Shown: piece by piece, positions 1 through 5,121 of the stretch
How positions within the stretch are numbered: position 1 is the stretch's first letter
How the letters are laid out: each line of letters begins with the position of its first letter
Origin: JBDNFP01 sp041689775
Lineage (GTDB): Bacteria > Bacteroidota > Bacteroidia > Cytophagales > Spirosomataceae
NCBI GenBank assembly: GCA_041689775.1
Contig: JBDNFP010000392.1
Location: forward strand, 1-5,121
Direction: 5' to 3'
Length of the DNA stretch: 5,121 nucleotides
Notes under the pieces: generated by a model
Seen by the model: the letters and a program-made list of their open reading frames with translations, nothing else
Told to the model about the DNA's origin: nothing
The model's database searches: none
Program-made: the position numbers and the translations under genes

Positions 1-111
1 GACCGACGCATTTGGCAGGTTATTTATAGACAACTCGGCCTGGAAGGATTAGTTGACGTTAATCAATTTGACAGCTTGCAGTGCCAGTTCTGGCGACGTA
101 AGGCTGCATAA
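1..111 (+). CDS. C-terminal end of an unrecognised protein (5' partial)
   Basis: Frame 1 of the plus strand is open from the first base and encodes 36 residues before a TAA stop at 109-111. The peptide begins DRRIWQVIYRQLGLEGLVDV and ends FWRRKAA. Its composition is protein-like: an amphipathic helix-like stretch, then a hydrophobic and aromatic segment, then a basic tail. The helix followed by a late strand would suit the end of several alpha/beta enzymes, including SAM-dependent methyltransferases, but that is only a shape argument and I do not assign a family. The gene converges on the minus-strand recombinase fragment, and their ends overlap over 63-111. The recombinase tail there looks unnatural, so I infer that this plus-strand frame is the original coding sense of the overlap and that the recombinase runs into it. 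No terminator is visible just after the stop. Confidence 0.5.
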   Translation, partial: DRRIWQVIYRQLGLEGLVDVNQFDSLQCQFWRRKAA

Positions 112-578
112 GTAAAGCGAAAACTGCTCACAGTAGTAAAGGTAGTAATACAGTATACGAAATAGCTGCGAAGCCGCTCGGCATCCAGGGTATCAACCAC
201 AGTTGCTTTTAGTACATACAGCAGCTGAGCAAACTCGTTGCGGTAGGTTAGGATGGTGCTCTCACTGTACGCTTTGAGCTGCAGCGTTTCGATCAGCCTA
301 TGCAAAGCTCCTTGATTGACCGGATGAATGTGGCTCAGTACTTCCTTCCCAATGGGGTCAAGACCCAACCCCAGCAAACGTCGGTTGGCAGGGGTATCAC
401 TCACGTACCAGGATTTCAGGGTGCGGCTCCACCGGGCACCTGGCACCGTGTGTACGCGGCGATTCAGGTCGGTACTGTACTCAAATTGGATGAGGATAAC
501 CCTACTGCCCTCGTGCGTAGCGGGTTGCAATGACCATTGGGCTGGTACCTCAATGGTGTTGAGTAGGTTAATTTCCAT
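63..578 (-). pseudogene. Truncated tyrosine recombinase/phage integrase (N-terminal part only)
   Basis: This 171-residue frame matches the N-terminal half of Bacteroidota tyrosine recombinases. Residues 1-85 form the N-terminal module seen in that group, with a central VPGARWSRTLKSWYV segment at 45-59. Residues 89-146 look like the SAM-like core-binding domain, with the typical 'LKAYSESTILTYRNEF' helix at 101-116 and 'LDAERLRSYFVYCITT' at 131-146. Family resemblance then stops. Residues 147-171 look random, and the last part is antisense to the end of the plus-strand gene. The catalytic domain carrying Arg, His, Arg and the Tyr nucleophile is absent; family members usually run to well over 300 residues. 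The other two frames past the break do not restore it: one stops at once, and the other gives about 30 unrelated residues. A deletion or rearrangement is therefore more likely than a simple frameshift. The ATG (576-578) lies inside the 3' end of ssb, giving an 11-bp overlap that suggests translational coupling. Any product might still bind DNA but could not recombine it. Confidence 0.75.
133..148. repeat. Short direct repeat at the recombinase break point
   Basis: GTAGTAA occurs at 133-139 and again at 142-148, giving an imperfect tandem duplication with a 9-base period. On the minus strand it spans the codons for Ile-Thr-Thr and Phe-Thr-Thr (residues 144-149), which is where similarity to recombinases ends. 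It could mark a slippage or end-joining event, or a small target-site duplication, or be chance. The repeat itself is directly visible; its meaning is inference. Confidence 0.4.
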
Positions 579-933
579 GGGCTCCCTCGGGCTTGTCGAG
601 CATGATGATCTGATCTCCGATAATTTCGGTCACGTAGCGTTTACTACCTTCCTTGTCGTCGTAGGAGCGTGTTTTGAGTTTACCCTCCACATAGATCAGG
701 CTCCCCTTTTGCAGGTACTTTGCAGCCAGGTCGGCCAGGCTCCGCCATAGGATAATGGTGTGCCAGTCGGTGGTGGAGTGCAGCTGACCTTGTACATCCT
801 TAAAGGATTCTGTGGTAGCCAATGAAAACTTGGCCACAGTCACATTTCCTTGTAGTTTCTGGATTTCGGGATTACCGCCCAGGTTTCCGATTAATGTGAC
901 TTTCGGTTCGCCGATGCGATTGAGACCGCGCAT
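568..933 (-). CDS. ssb: Single-stranded DNA-binding protein (short, tail-less SSB)
   Basis: This 121-residue protein binds single-stranded DNA during replication, repair or recombination. Nearly all of it is one OB fold (about residues 10-112). It opens with the hallmark KVTLIGNLGGNPEIQ (11-25) and includes 'VAKFSLAT' (33-40), the 'TTDWHTIILW' strand with conserved Trp57 (54-63), 'LAAKYLQKGSLIYVEGKL' (69-86) and 'TEIIGDQIIMLD' (102-113). The start at 931-933 gives an N-terminus about nine residues longer than the minimal SSB start, and no better ATG lies nearer the OB fold. It ends KPEGAHGN, without the Gly/Pro/Gln-rich linker or acidic Asp-Asp-Phe tip that housekeeping SSBs use to recruit partners. 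It is therefore probably an accessory SSB, perhaps from a mobile element, rather than the chromosomal replication SSB (inference). Its last codons overlap the start of the recombinase fragment by 11 bp (568-578). The upstream region is T/A-rich and lacks a clear Shine-Dalgarno sequence. Confidence 0.93.
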   Translation of the reverse strand: MRGLNRIGEPKVTLIGNLGGNPEIQKLQGNVTVAKFSLATTESFKDVQGQLHSTTDWHTIILWRSLADLAAKYLQKGSLIYVEGKLKTRSYDDKEGSKRYVTEIIGDQIIMLDKPEGAHGN

Positions 934-1008
934 TATTGGACAGGATTGAAAAGGGTGTGTTTTAACTTTTTTTCAAGGTAGAAAAAAACTTATTGAGACA
1001 GTAGCCGT

Positions 1009-1036
1009 TTTATATTTTTTACAAGCCTATCTTCAA
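1009..1036 (-). promoter_or_regulatory. Possible promoter for ssb
   Basis: Reading the minus strand upstream of ssb, TTGAAG (1031-1036) and TATAAA (1009-1014) are separated by 16 bp and resemble a sigma70-type -35/-10 pair. The region is very A/T-rich and lies about 75 bp before the ssb ATG. Bacteroidota main promoters usually show TTTG and TAnnTTTG elements instead, and I do not find a good match to those here. Weak evidence. Confidence 0.22.
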
Positions 1037-1052
1037 TTCTTATTCTGCCTAT

Positions 1053-1091
1053 AAAAAAGTCCCTGCTGAATCCATCAGCGGGGACTTTTTA
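1053..1091. terminator. Strong rho-independent terminator, bidirectional, after the S41 peptidase gene
   Basis: The arms 1054-1069 and 1075-1090 pair over 16 bp with a single G-T wobble (1064/1080) and a 5-base loop (ATCCA). The stem has a GC-rich core (GTCCC/GGGAC). It is flanked by an A run on the left and a T run on the right, so on either strand the hairpin ends in a run of T. It lies about 50 bp beyond the stop of the minus-strand S41 gene and separates that transcript from ssb. No plus-strand gene upstream of it appears to need it. Confidence 0.9.
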
Positions 1092-1096
1092 GTCAC

Positions 1097-1125
1097 ACGA
1101 TGCCATCGTTGGAGTGATCTCCAAC
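1097..1125. repeat. Two adjacent palindromes between the S41 stop and its terminator
   Basis: ACGATG and CATCGT flank a single C (1097-1109). GTTGGAG (1108-1114) and CTCCAAC (1119-1125) flank the loop TGAT. The second can fold as a perfect 7-bp RNA hairpin. Neither is followed by a T run, so these are not intrinsic terminators by themselves. They may stabilise the mRNA 3' end or bind a protein, or have no function. Confidence 0.5.
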
Positions 1126-1142
1126 AACCTCTCTGCCACCAG

Positions 1143-2843
1143 CTACTTCTCCTTCACGACATTCAGGCTACTGAAATTACCCTTTTCCAAATCGGCGGCC
1201 TTGCCAAATTGGCGGAGGGCCTCCTGATACACGTTATCGGTGGGGTTAAGTACCTGAAAGAGTTCATTGTTGAGGCCGTCCTTACGCAAACGTCCCCATT
1301 GATACCGGCCGATCAGGCCCTTTACCTGCGCTACCACGAGCGGCTTAGAGCGGGAAAGATCTTTATCGTTCACCTTAATCCCGGCCTTTTTGGCATCCTG
1401 TAAGAGGTCAGTCATCATCGGATCTGATACCGAAAACTTACCCAGGAACTCATTGAATGTTTGCTTACTCAGTTGCTTTTTGTTTTCGTTCACGTAGCGC
1501 AGTGCGTATTCACGAATGATATTCTTGGCGTATAGCTCAAAGAGTAGCTTGCTATTCATGCTGGTATCGCGGGGCACAAATACGTCGGGCATAATACCAC
1601 CGCCACCGTAGACGGCACGGCCACCGTCGGTTTTGTAGCGTAGCTTAGGATCAAACTTGATGCTATCAGCGCTGAAATACTCCCCGCTTTCGTACCGGTT
1701 GGAAAGATCCTGCTTGTAGGTATCACCCTTTCCCATTTCGTAGGGCTTCTGAATACTACGTCCGCTTGGGGTGTAATAGCGTGAGATCGTGAGGCGAAGT
1801 TCCGAGCCATCGGTTAGCTTGATCGGCATTTGCACGAGCCCTTTCCCGAAGGTACGGCGTCCTACCACCAGGGCGCGGTCGTGGTCTTGTAAGGCACCCG
1901 ACACAATCTCGGAAGCCGAAGCACTACCTTCGTCGACCAGCACAATCATGGGGCCCCGTTCAAACATACCGTCTATTTTGGCTACGGTCTTGCGGTCAAA
2001 ACGATTGTCTTTACCATCGGTATACACCAGAAGTTTATCACCTGATATTAGCTCATCGGCCATATTGGTGGCGCGGTCCATGTAGCCGCCGGGGTTTCCT
2101 CTCAGATCAAGGATTAGTTTCTTCAATCCCGAGCCTTTCAGAGAAGACAGGGCGGTTTTGAATTCATCGTAGGTAGTTTCTGAGAAACGGCTCACCTTGA
2201 TGTAGCCAATCTCCTGATCAACCATATAGGCCGCATCGACGGAGAAGGTCGGAATACGGTCGCGCACTACGGTAAAATCGATACCGTCCTTCATGCCACT
2301 CCGACCAATCTGCAATTTTACCTCACTACCTCGCTTGCCCCGTAATAACTCATAGACCATGGCATTGCTTACTCCTGGTCCGGAGAGTTGGGCATCGTTT
2401 ACTTTCAGAATACGATCACCGCTCTGAATCCCGACGGTTTCTGATGGTCCACCGCTCAATGGCGTCACTACGTAAACCGTATCGTTGTAGATATTAAATT
2501 CAACGCCGATTCCGTCAAAGCCCGATTCGAGCTGCGAGCGGGCGGTCGTGGCCTCTTTGATGTTGAAGTAAGACGTATGCGGGTCGAGTTTTTCCAGCAT
2601 CTTTGTGATGGAGTAGTCAACGAGCTCATCGGTATTTACAGAATCCACGTAGTTGTTCTCTACCAGCAGGAGTACTTCCCTAAACTTAGCGTACCCTTTC
2701 GCTACATCGGTAAGCCTTTTACCACCGCTGAAAAACGTTGCTCCCAGCAACATACCAGCGGCCAGCGTAAGGCTGATAATAATGGGTAAACGCACCACGG
2801 CGGGTGAATTCTTAATGGGTTTTTCGGGAGTGGGTTGTTGCAT
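1143..2843 (-). CDS. S41 family C-terminal processing peptidase (CtpA/Prc type)
   Basis: This 566-residue serine endoprotease should be anchored in the inner membrane with its active domain in the periplasm, where the family trims or degrades proteins from their C-termini. Residues 18-38 (LPIIISLTLAAGMLLG and onward) form one hydrophobic signal-anchor after a short polar N-terminus. A helical segment (about 43-105) includes the typical KLDPHTSYF (85-93). A PDZ domain follows (about 105-195), with GIGVEF (111-116) and SGDRILKVN (141-149). The protease core includes ILDLRGNPGG (244-253), DEGSASASEIVSGALQD (304-320) and TFGKGLVQ (331-338). By family alignment the catalytic residues are Ser309, Lys334 and Gln338, all present; Asp320 is also conserved. 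A helical C-terminal extension (about 430-560) is usual for the long Bacteroidota forms. Length and start are normal. The start codon has only a distant AGGA upstream, so a Shine-Dalgarno sequence is not convincing. The gene lies 117 bp downstream of the acetoacetate-CoA ligase gene on the same strand and ends before a strong terminator. Its particular substrate cannot be read from the sequence. Confidence 0.95.
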   Translation of the reverse strand: MQQPTPEKPIKNSPAVVRLPIIISLTLAAGMLLGATFFSGGKRLTDVAKGYAKFREVLLLVENNYVDSVNTDELVDYSITKMLEKLDPHTSYFNIKEATTARSQLESGFDGIGVEFNIYNDTVYVVTPLSGGPSETVGIQSGDRILKVNDAQLSGPGVSNAMVYELLRGKRGSEVKLQIGRSGMKDGIDFTVVRDRIPTFSVDAAYMVDQEIGYIKVSRFSETTYDEFKTALSSLKGSGLKKLILDLRGNPGGYMDRATNMADELISGDKLLVYTDGKDNRFDRKTVAKIDGMFERGPMIVLVDEGSASASEIVSGALQDHDRALVVGRRTFGKGLVQMPIKLTDGSELRLTISRYYTPSGRSIQKPYEMGKGDTYKQDLSNRYESGEYFSADSIKFDPKLRYKTDGGRAVYGGGGIMPDVFVPRDTSMNSKLLFELYAKNIIREYALRYVNENKKQLSKQTFNEFLGKFSVSDPMMTDLLQDAKKAGIKVNDKDLSRSKPLVVAQVKGLIGRYQWGRLRKDGLNNELFQVLNPTDNVYQEALRQFGKAADLEKGNFSSLNVVKEK

Positions 2844-2925
2844 GGGTTACTAGGTGTCCTTGTGTAAGTAGTATAGTAAAAGGAGTGCTTTTCAAAAACA
2901 ATACCAATAAATAACGTGATTGATT

Positions 2926-2960
2926 GGCAAAACGTTGCTTGATAAGATACTCGTTTTGCC
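2926..2960. promoter_or_regulatory. Perfect 9-bp inverted repeat directly abutting the ligase stop codon
   Basis: GGCAAAACG (2926-2934) and CGTTTTGCC (2952-2960) are exact reverse complements around a 17-base loop. The right arm ends one base before the ligase TAA (2961-2963 on the minus strand), and the repeat lies about 83-117 bp upstream of the S41 ATG. It could act as a weak transcript-end structure for the ligase, but no clean T run follows immediately. It could also be an operator for the S41 gene. The symmetry is certain and the role is not. Confidence 0.5.
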
Positions 2961-4946
2961 TTACACTTGTTTATGATGGTCATTATCTGACCTGATTTTG
3001 ACAAAAAAGTCAAGTGAGTCAGGATTTCGCATGGTATCACGGCTTGCGGCTCGTGTCGGGTCTTGTCCCATGAGAATCTTTTTTACGGGCATTTCCATCT
3101 TTTTCCCGCTGATGGTATAGGGTACGTCGGGAATTTCTTCAATGCGATCGGGCACGTGCCGGGGGCTAAACTGCGAACGAAGTTCTGCTTTAATGCGGCT
3201 ACGTAACTCGTCACTGAGACTACCCGGCTTATTCAGGACGACAAACAAGGGCATATCCCCGCTACCCTCCTCATCTTCGAGGTAGACAATCAGGCTATCT
3301 TTAATATCGGTTATACTCTCCACCGCGCTGTAAATTTCGGCGGTGCCAATGCGTACTCCTCCTCGGTTCAGGGTAGCGTCAGAGCGGCCGAAAATAATGA
3401 CCGAACTGCGCGGAGTAATCTTGATCCAATCGCCGTGCCGCCACACGCCGGGGTAGGTTTCATAGTAGCTACTGTGGTAGCGTTTATATTCCTTATCGTT
3501 CCAGAAGTAAATAGGCATGGAAGGCATTGGCTGGCTAATCACCATTTCCCCGAGTTGATCGATAACCGGTTGTCCGTCGTCGTCGTAGGCTTCCAGTTTA
3601 CACCCTAACATCCGGCATTGGATCTCTCCGGCATATACGGGTAGGAGTGGGCTACCACCCACGAAGGCGCTGCAAACATCGGTACCCCCGCTCAGGGAAA
3701 TAAGCCAGACATCTTTTTTGACGTTCTCATAGATCCACTCGTAGGCCTCCGGAGTAAGGGGAGACCCGGTTGAGCCAATGGTAATCAACTGTTTTAGCCG
3801 CTCCGTAGGTACACTTAAATTCGCTTTGCGACAGGCGATAAAGTAGGCTGCCCCGCCGCCAAAGTGATTGATTTTTGCTTTTTCGGCTAGCGTCCACAGT
3901 ACTTGCATGGTGGGGTAGGCGGGTGCTCCGTCGTAGAGTACCAGCGTAGAGCCAACCAGCAACGATGCGAGGGAGTAATTCCACATCATCCAGCCGGTGG
4001 TAGAGTACCAGAAGTACCGGTCGCCTGGCTTTACATTCTGATGAAACGACAGTGCTTTCAGGTGCTCGATCAAGCAGCCACCCACGCTATGCGTAATGGC
4101 TTTGGGCTTACCGGTTGTTCCGGAGGAGTAAAGAATCCAGATGGGGTGGTCGAAGGGGAGAGGCTCAAACTCTAACCCCGATGACGGGCTATGGAGAATA
4201 TCCTCCCAGGAAACGGTTCCTTCTATACTAGCATTGGCATCCAGAAACGGAACGAGAACGGGTAGCTCAACCGTTGGCAGTTCGGCTAGTAATTCGCCGA
4301 ATGCTGCGGTTTTATCGTAGGCTTTTCCGTTGTATTGGTAGCCATCGGCCATGATCAGTACTTTGGGCTCGATTTGAAAAAACCGATCCAGGATACTGGC
4401 GTGTCCGAAGTCAGGTGAGCAACTCGACCAAACGGCTCCTACGGCGTTGGTAGCTAGAAATGCCACAACTGCCTGCGGGATATTGGGTAAGACGGCCGCT
4501 ACGCGATCTCCTTTACGAACACCCCTTTGGCGTAGCCAGGTAGCTACCGCACTAACTTGTTTTTCGAGAGTAGCCCACGAAATTTCGGTGAGGGCATGGC
4601 GCTCGGACTGGAATACCAAGGCGGGCCGATCTTTGGTTTTATTTCTGAATATGTGCTCGGCGTAGTTGAGCGTAGAGCGCGTAAACCACTTAGTACCGAT
4701 CATATCTCCATCGTTGCTTTGGAGTACATTAAAGTACGTATCGTGGGATTTGATCTGAAAATACTGCCAGACACTCTCCCAGAAGTCTTCGGTATCGGTG
4801 ACCGACCACGCCCACAGATCAGTATAGTCACGGAAAAACAGGCCTTTTTTGACAAAAAGCCAATCCATGTATTTTTTTAGGTTCGATTGCTCCATGAAGG
4901 CCTTAGTGGGCTTCCATAAAGGAGTTAGTTGGGCCGAAGATGACAT
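2961..4946 (-). CDS. aacS: Acetoacetate-CoA ligase (acetoacetyl-CoA synthetase)
   Basis: This 661-residue cytosolic member of the ANL adenylate-forming superfamily converts acetoacetate, ATP and CoA to acetoacetyl-CoA, AMP and pyrophosphate. The product can be cleaved by thiolase to acetyl-CoA or used in biosynthesis. The acetyl-CoA-synthetase-like N-terminal region includes WFTRSTLNYAEH (87-98). The signature WSSCSPDFG (173-181), followed by 'LDRFFQIEPKVLIMADGYQYNGK' (186-208), separates this family from acetyl- and propionyl-CoA synthetases. Further motifs are the phosphate-binding loop YSSGTTGKPK (273-282), ISLSGGTDV (416-424), HGDWIKI (504-510), the hinge region GRSDATLNRGGVRIG (520-534) and the C-terminal YTISGKKMEMPVKKIL (610-625). 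In the last motif Lys615 is the expected adenylation lysine, which related enzymes can have acetylated. The length is typical and no frameshift is seen. The start MSSSAQLTPLWKPT is normal for the family, which begins a few residues before a Pro-Leu-Trp motif. It is transcribed toward the S41 gene 117 bp away; an inverted repeat follows its stop. No ketone-body or thiolase genes lie in the window. Confidence 0.95.
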   Translation of the reverse strand: MSSSAQLTPLWKPTKAFMEQSNLKKYMDWLFVKKGLFFRDYTDLWAWSVTDTEDFWESVWQYFQIKSHDTYFNVLQSNDGDMIGTKWFTRSTLNYAEHIFRNKTKDRPALVFQSERHALTEISWATLEKQVSAVATWLRQRGVRKGDRVAAVLPNIPQAVVAFLATNAVGAVWSSCSPDFGHASILDRFFQIEPKVLIMADGYQYNGKAYDKTAAFGELLAELPTVELPVLVPFLDANASIEGTVSWEDILHSPSSGLEFEPLPFDHPIWILYSSGTTGKPKAITHSVGGCLIEHLKALSFHQNVKPGDRYFWYSTTGWMMWNYSLASLLVGSTLVLYDGAPAYPTMQVLWTLAEKAKINHFGGGAAYFIACRKANLSVPTERLKQLITIGSTGSPLTPEAYEWIYENVKKDVWLISLSGGTDVCSAFVGGSPLLPVYAGEIQCRMLGCKLEAYDDDGQPVIDQLGEMVISQPMPSMPIYFWNDKEYKRYHSSYYETYPGVWRHGDWIKITPRSSVIIFGRSDATLNRGGVRIGTAEIYSAVESITDIKDSLIVYLEDEEGSGDMPLFVVLNKPGSLSDELRSRIKAELRSQFSPRHVPDRIEEIPDVPYTISGKKMEMPVKKILMGQDPTRAASRDTMRNPDSLDFFVKIRSDNDHHKQV

Positions 4947-4980
4947 TGGTTTAGGGTGTTTTAATATAAGTAACGGTTAG

Positions 4981-5018
4981 CTATTATAGGACTTTCGCAA
5001 ATCATGCGAATTTAATAG
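4981..5018. promoter_or_regulatory. Nested dyad with a TATAAT-like hexamer upstream of the ligase gene
   Basis: An inner inverted repeat, TTCGCA (4994-4999) and TGCGAA (5005-5010) around AATCA, sits inside an outer pair, CTATTA (4981-4986) and TAATAG (5013-5018). On the minus strand 4983-4988 reads TATAAT, about 37 bp before the ligase ATG, so the dyad would overlap a promoter there. No matching -35 element is seen at the usual distance, and Bacteroidota promoters often differ from TATAAT. This is a candidate operator and promoter only. A further short near-palindrome, TTGCG-TG-CGCAA, lies at 5032-5043. Confidence 0.4.
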
Positions 5019-5121
5019 TTGGCCGGGTCAGTTGCGTGCGCAAATAATCACTTAGCAAACCATACTTCAATTGATAAACAGTTGTCTGACAGTCGTAAGC
5101 GATCTGCGTAAGCCTGAGCCA
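5002..5121 (-). CDS. Possible 3' end of an upstream minus-strand gene (unrecognised, partial)
   Basis: Two minus-strand frames are open from the window edge. One runs 39 codons to a TGA at 5002-5004, beginning WLRLTQIAYDC and ending TRPTIKFA. The other runs 23 codons (5048-5119), beginning AQAYADRLRLSD and ending EVWFAK, and also looks protein-like. They cannot both be the same gene, and I recognise neither. If the first is real, its stop lies inside the dyad upstream of the ligase, 55 bp before the ligase ATG, and the two genes could be co-transcribed. Open stretches of this length also arise by chance, so support is weak. Confidence 0.25.
   Translation of the reverse strand, partial: WLRLTQIAYDCQTTVYQLKYGLLSDYLRTQLTRPTIKFA

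Noticed and set aside
63..140. Simple frameshift in an otherwise intact recombinase
   Set aside because: The two other minus-strand frames past position 141 were translated by eye. One stops at once, and the other gives about 30 residues unlike the expected continuation of the family, before a stop.
328..750. 140-residue plus-strand open frame antisense to ssb and the recombinase fragment
   Set aside because: It lies opposite two frames with clear family motifs, its composition is not protein-like, and it has no recognisable domain.
1789..2085. 98-residue plus-strand open frame antisense to the S41 protease core
   Set aside because: It is Ser/Arg-rich, as expected from the antisense of conserved Gly/Asp/Arg codons, and has no family features.
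2857..2860. AGGA on the minus strand as a Shine-Dalgarno site for the S41 gene
   Set aside because: It lies 13 bases before the ATG, too far for a good site, and the other genes here also lack such sites, as is usual in Bacteroidota.
2702..3040. 112-residue minus-strand open frame bridging the ligase-S41 gap
   Set aside because: It overlaps the coding ends of both well-supported genes in another frame and encodes a low-complexity mix rich in Pro, Cys and Trp with no family signal. It is a shadow.
4557..4880. 107-residue plus-strand open frame antisense to the ligase N-terminus
   Set aside because: The opposite strand carries the conserved ligase sequence throughout, and this frame shows no domain or start context of its own.
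1..5121. CRISPR array, tRNA genes, toxin-antitoxin pair or complete insertion sequence
   Set aside because: I saw no regularly spaced repeats, cloverleaf-like sequence, paired small genes with toxin motifs, or transposase with terminal inverted repeats.

Overview
The window reads as a piece of a Bacteroidota chromosome, probably Cytophagales or a similar group (inference). The support is a mid-range GC content, A/T-rich start regions with no convincing Shine-Dalgarno sequence, a tyrosine recombinase fragment of the long N-terminal type common in that phylum, and a membrane-anchored S41 C-terminal processing peptidase of about 566 residues. All four well-supported genes are on the minus strand. 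They are described below from low to high coordinates, which is the reverse of the transcription order.

Left edge (1-933). A plus-strand reading frame enters the window and ends at 111. It converges on, and overlaps by 49 bp, the end of a minus-strand tyrosine recombinase fragment (63-578). That fragment keeps the N-terminal module and part of the core-binding domain but has no catalytic domain. Its start codon lies inside the end of a single-stranded DNA-binding protein gene (568-933), with an 11-bp overlap, so ssb and the recombinase form one translationally linked unit. The SSB has a complete OB fold but no acidic C-terminal tail. This part looks like the remnant of a mobile or integrated element.

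Middle (934-2960). A 209-bp gap holds the ssb upstream region, a strong 16-bp terminator hairpin (1054-1090) and two small abutting palindromes. It is followed by the S41 processing peptidase gene (1143-2843), which is complete with a membrane anchor, a PDZ domain and the Ser-Lys-Gln catalytic residues. The 117-bp gap upstream of that gene contains a perfect 9-bp inverted repeat that directly abuts the stop codon of the next gene.

Right (2961-5121). An intact acetoacetate-CoA ligase gene (2961-4946) has all the adenylation-domain motifs. Its upstream region carries a nested dyad around a TATAAT-like hexamer. The last 120 bases may be the 3' end of another minus-strand gene, but two frames compete and neither is recognisable.

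The peptidase (periplasmic protein processing) and the ligase (activation of acetoacetate for central metabolism) are ordinary chromosomal genes with no evident functional link. The accessory content is limited to the ssb-recombinase remnant at the left. I see no CRISPR array, tRNA, rRNA or complete insertion sequence.
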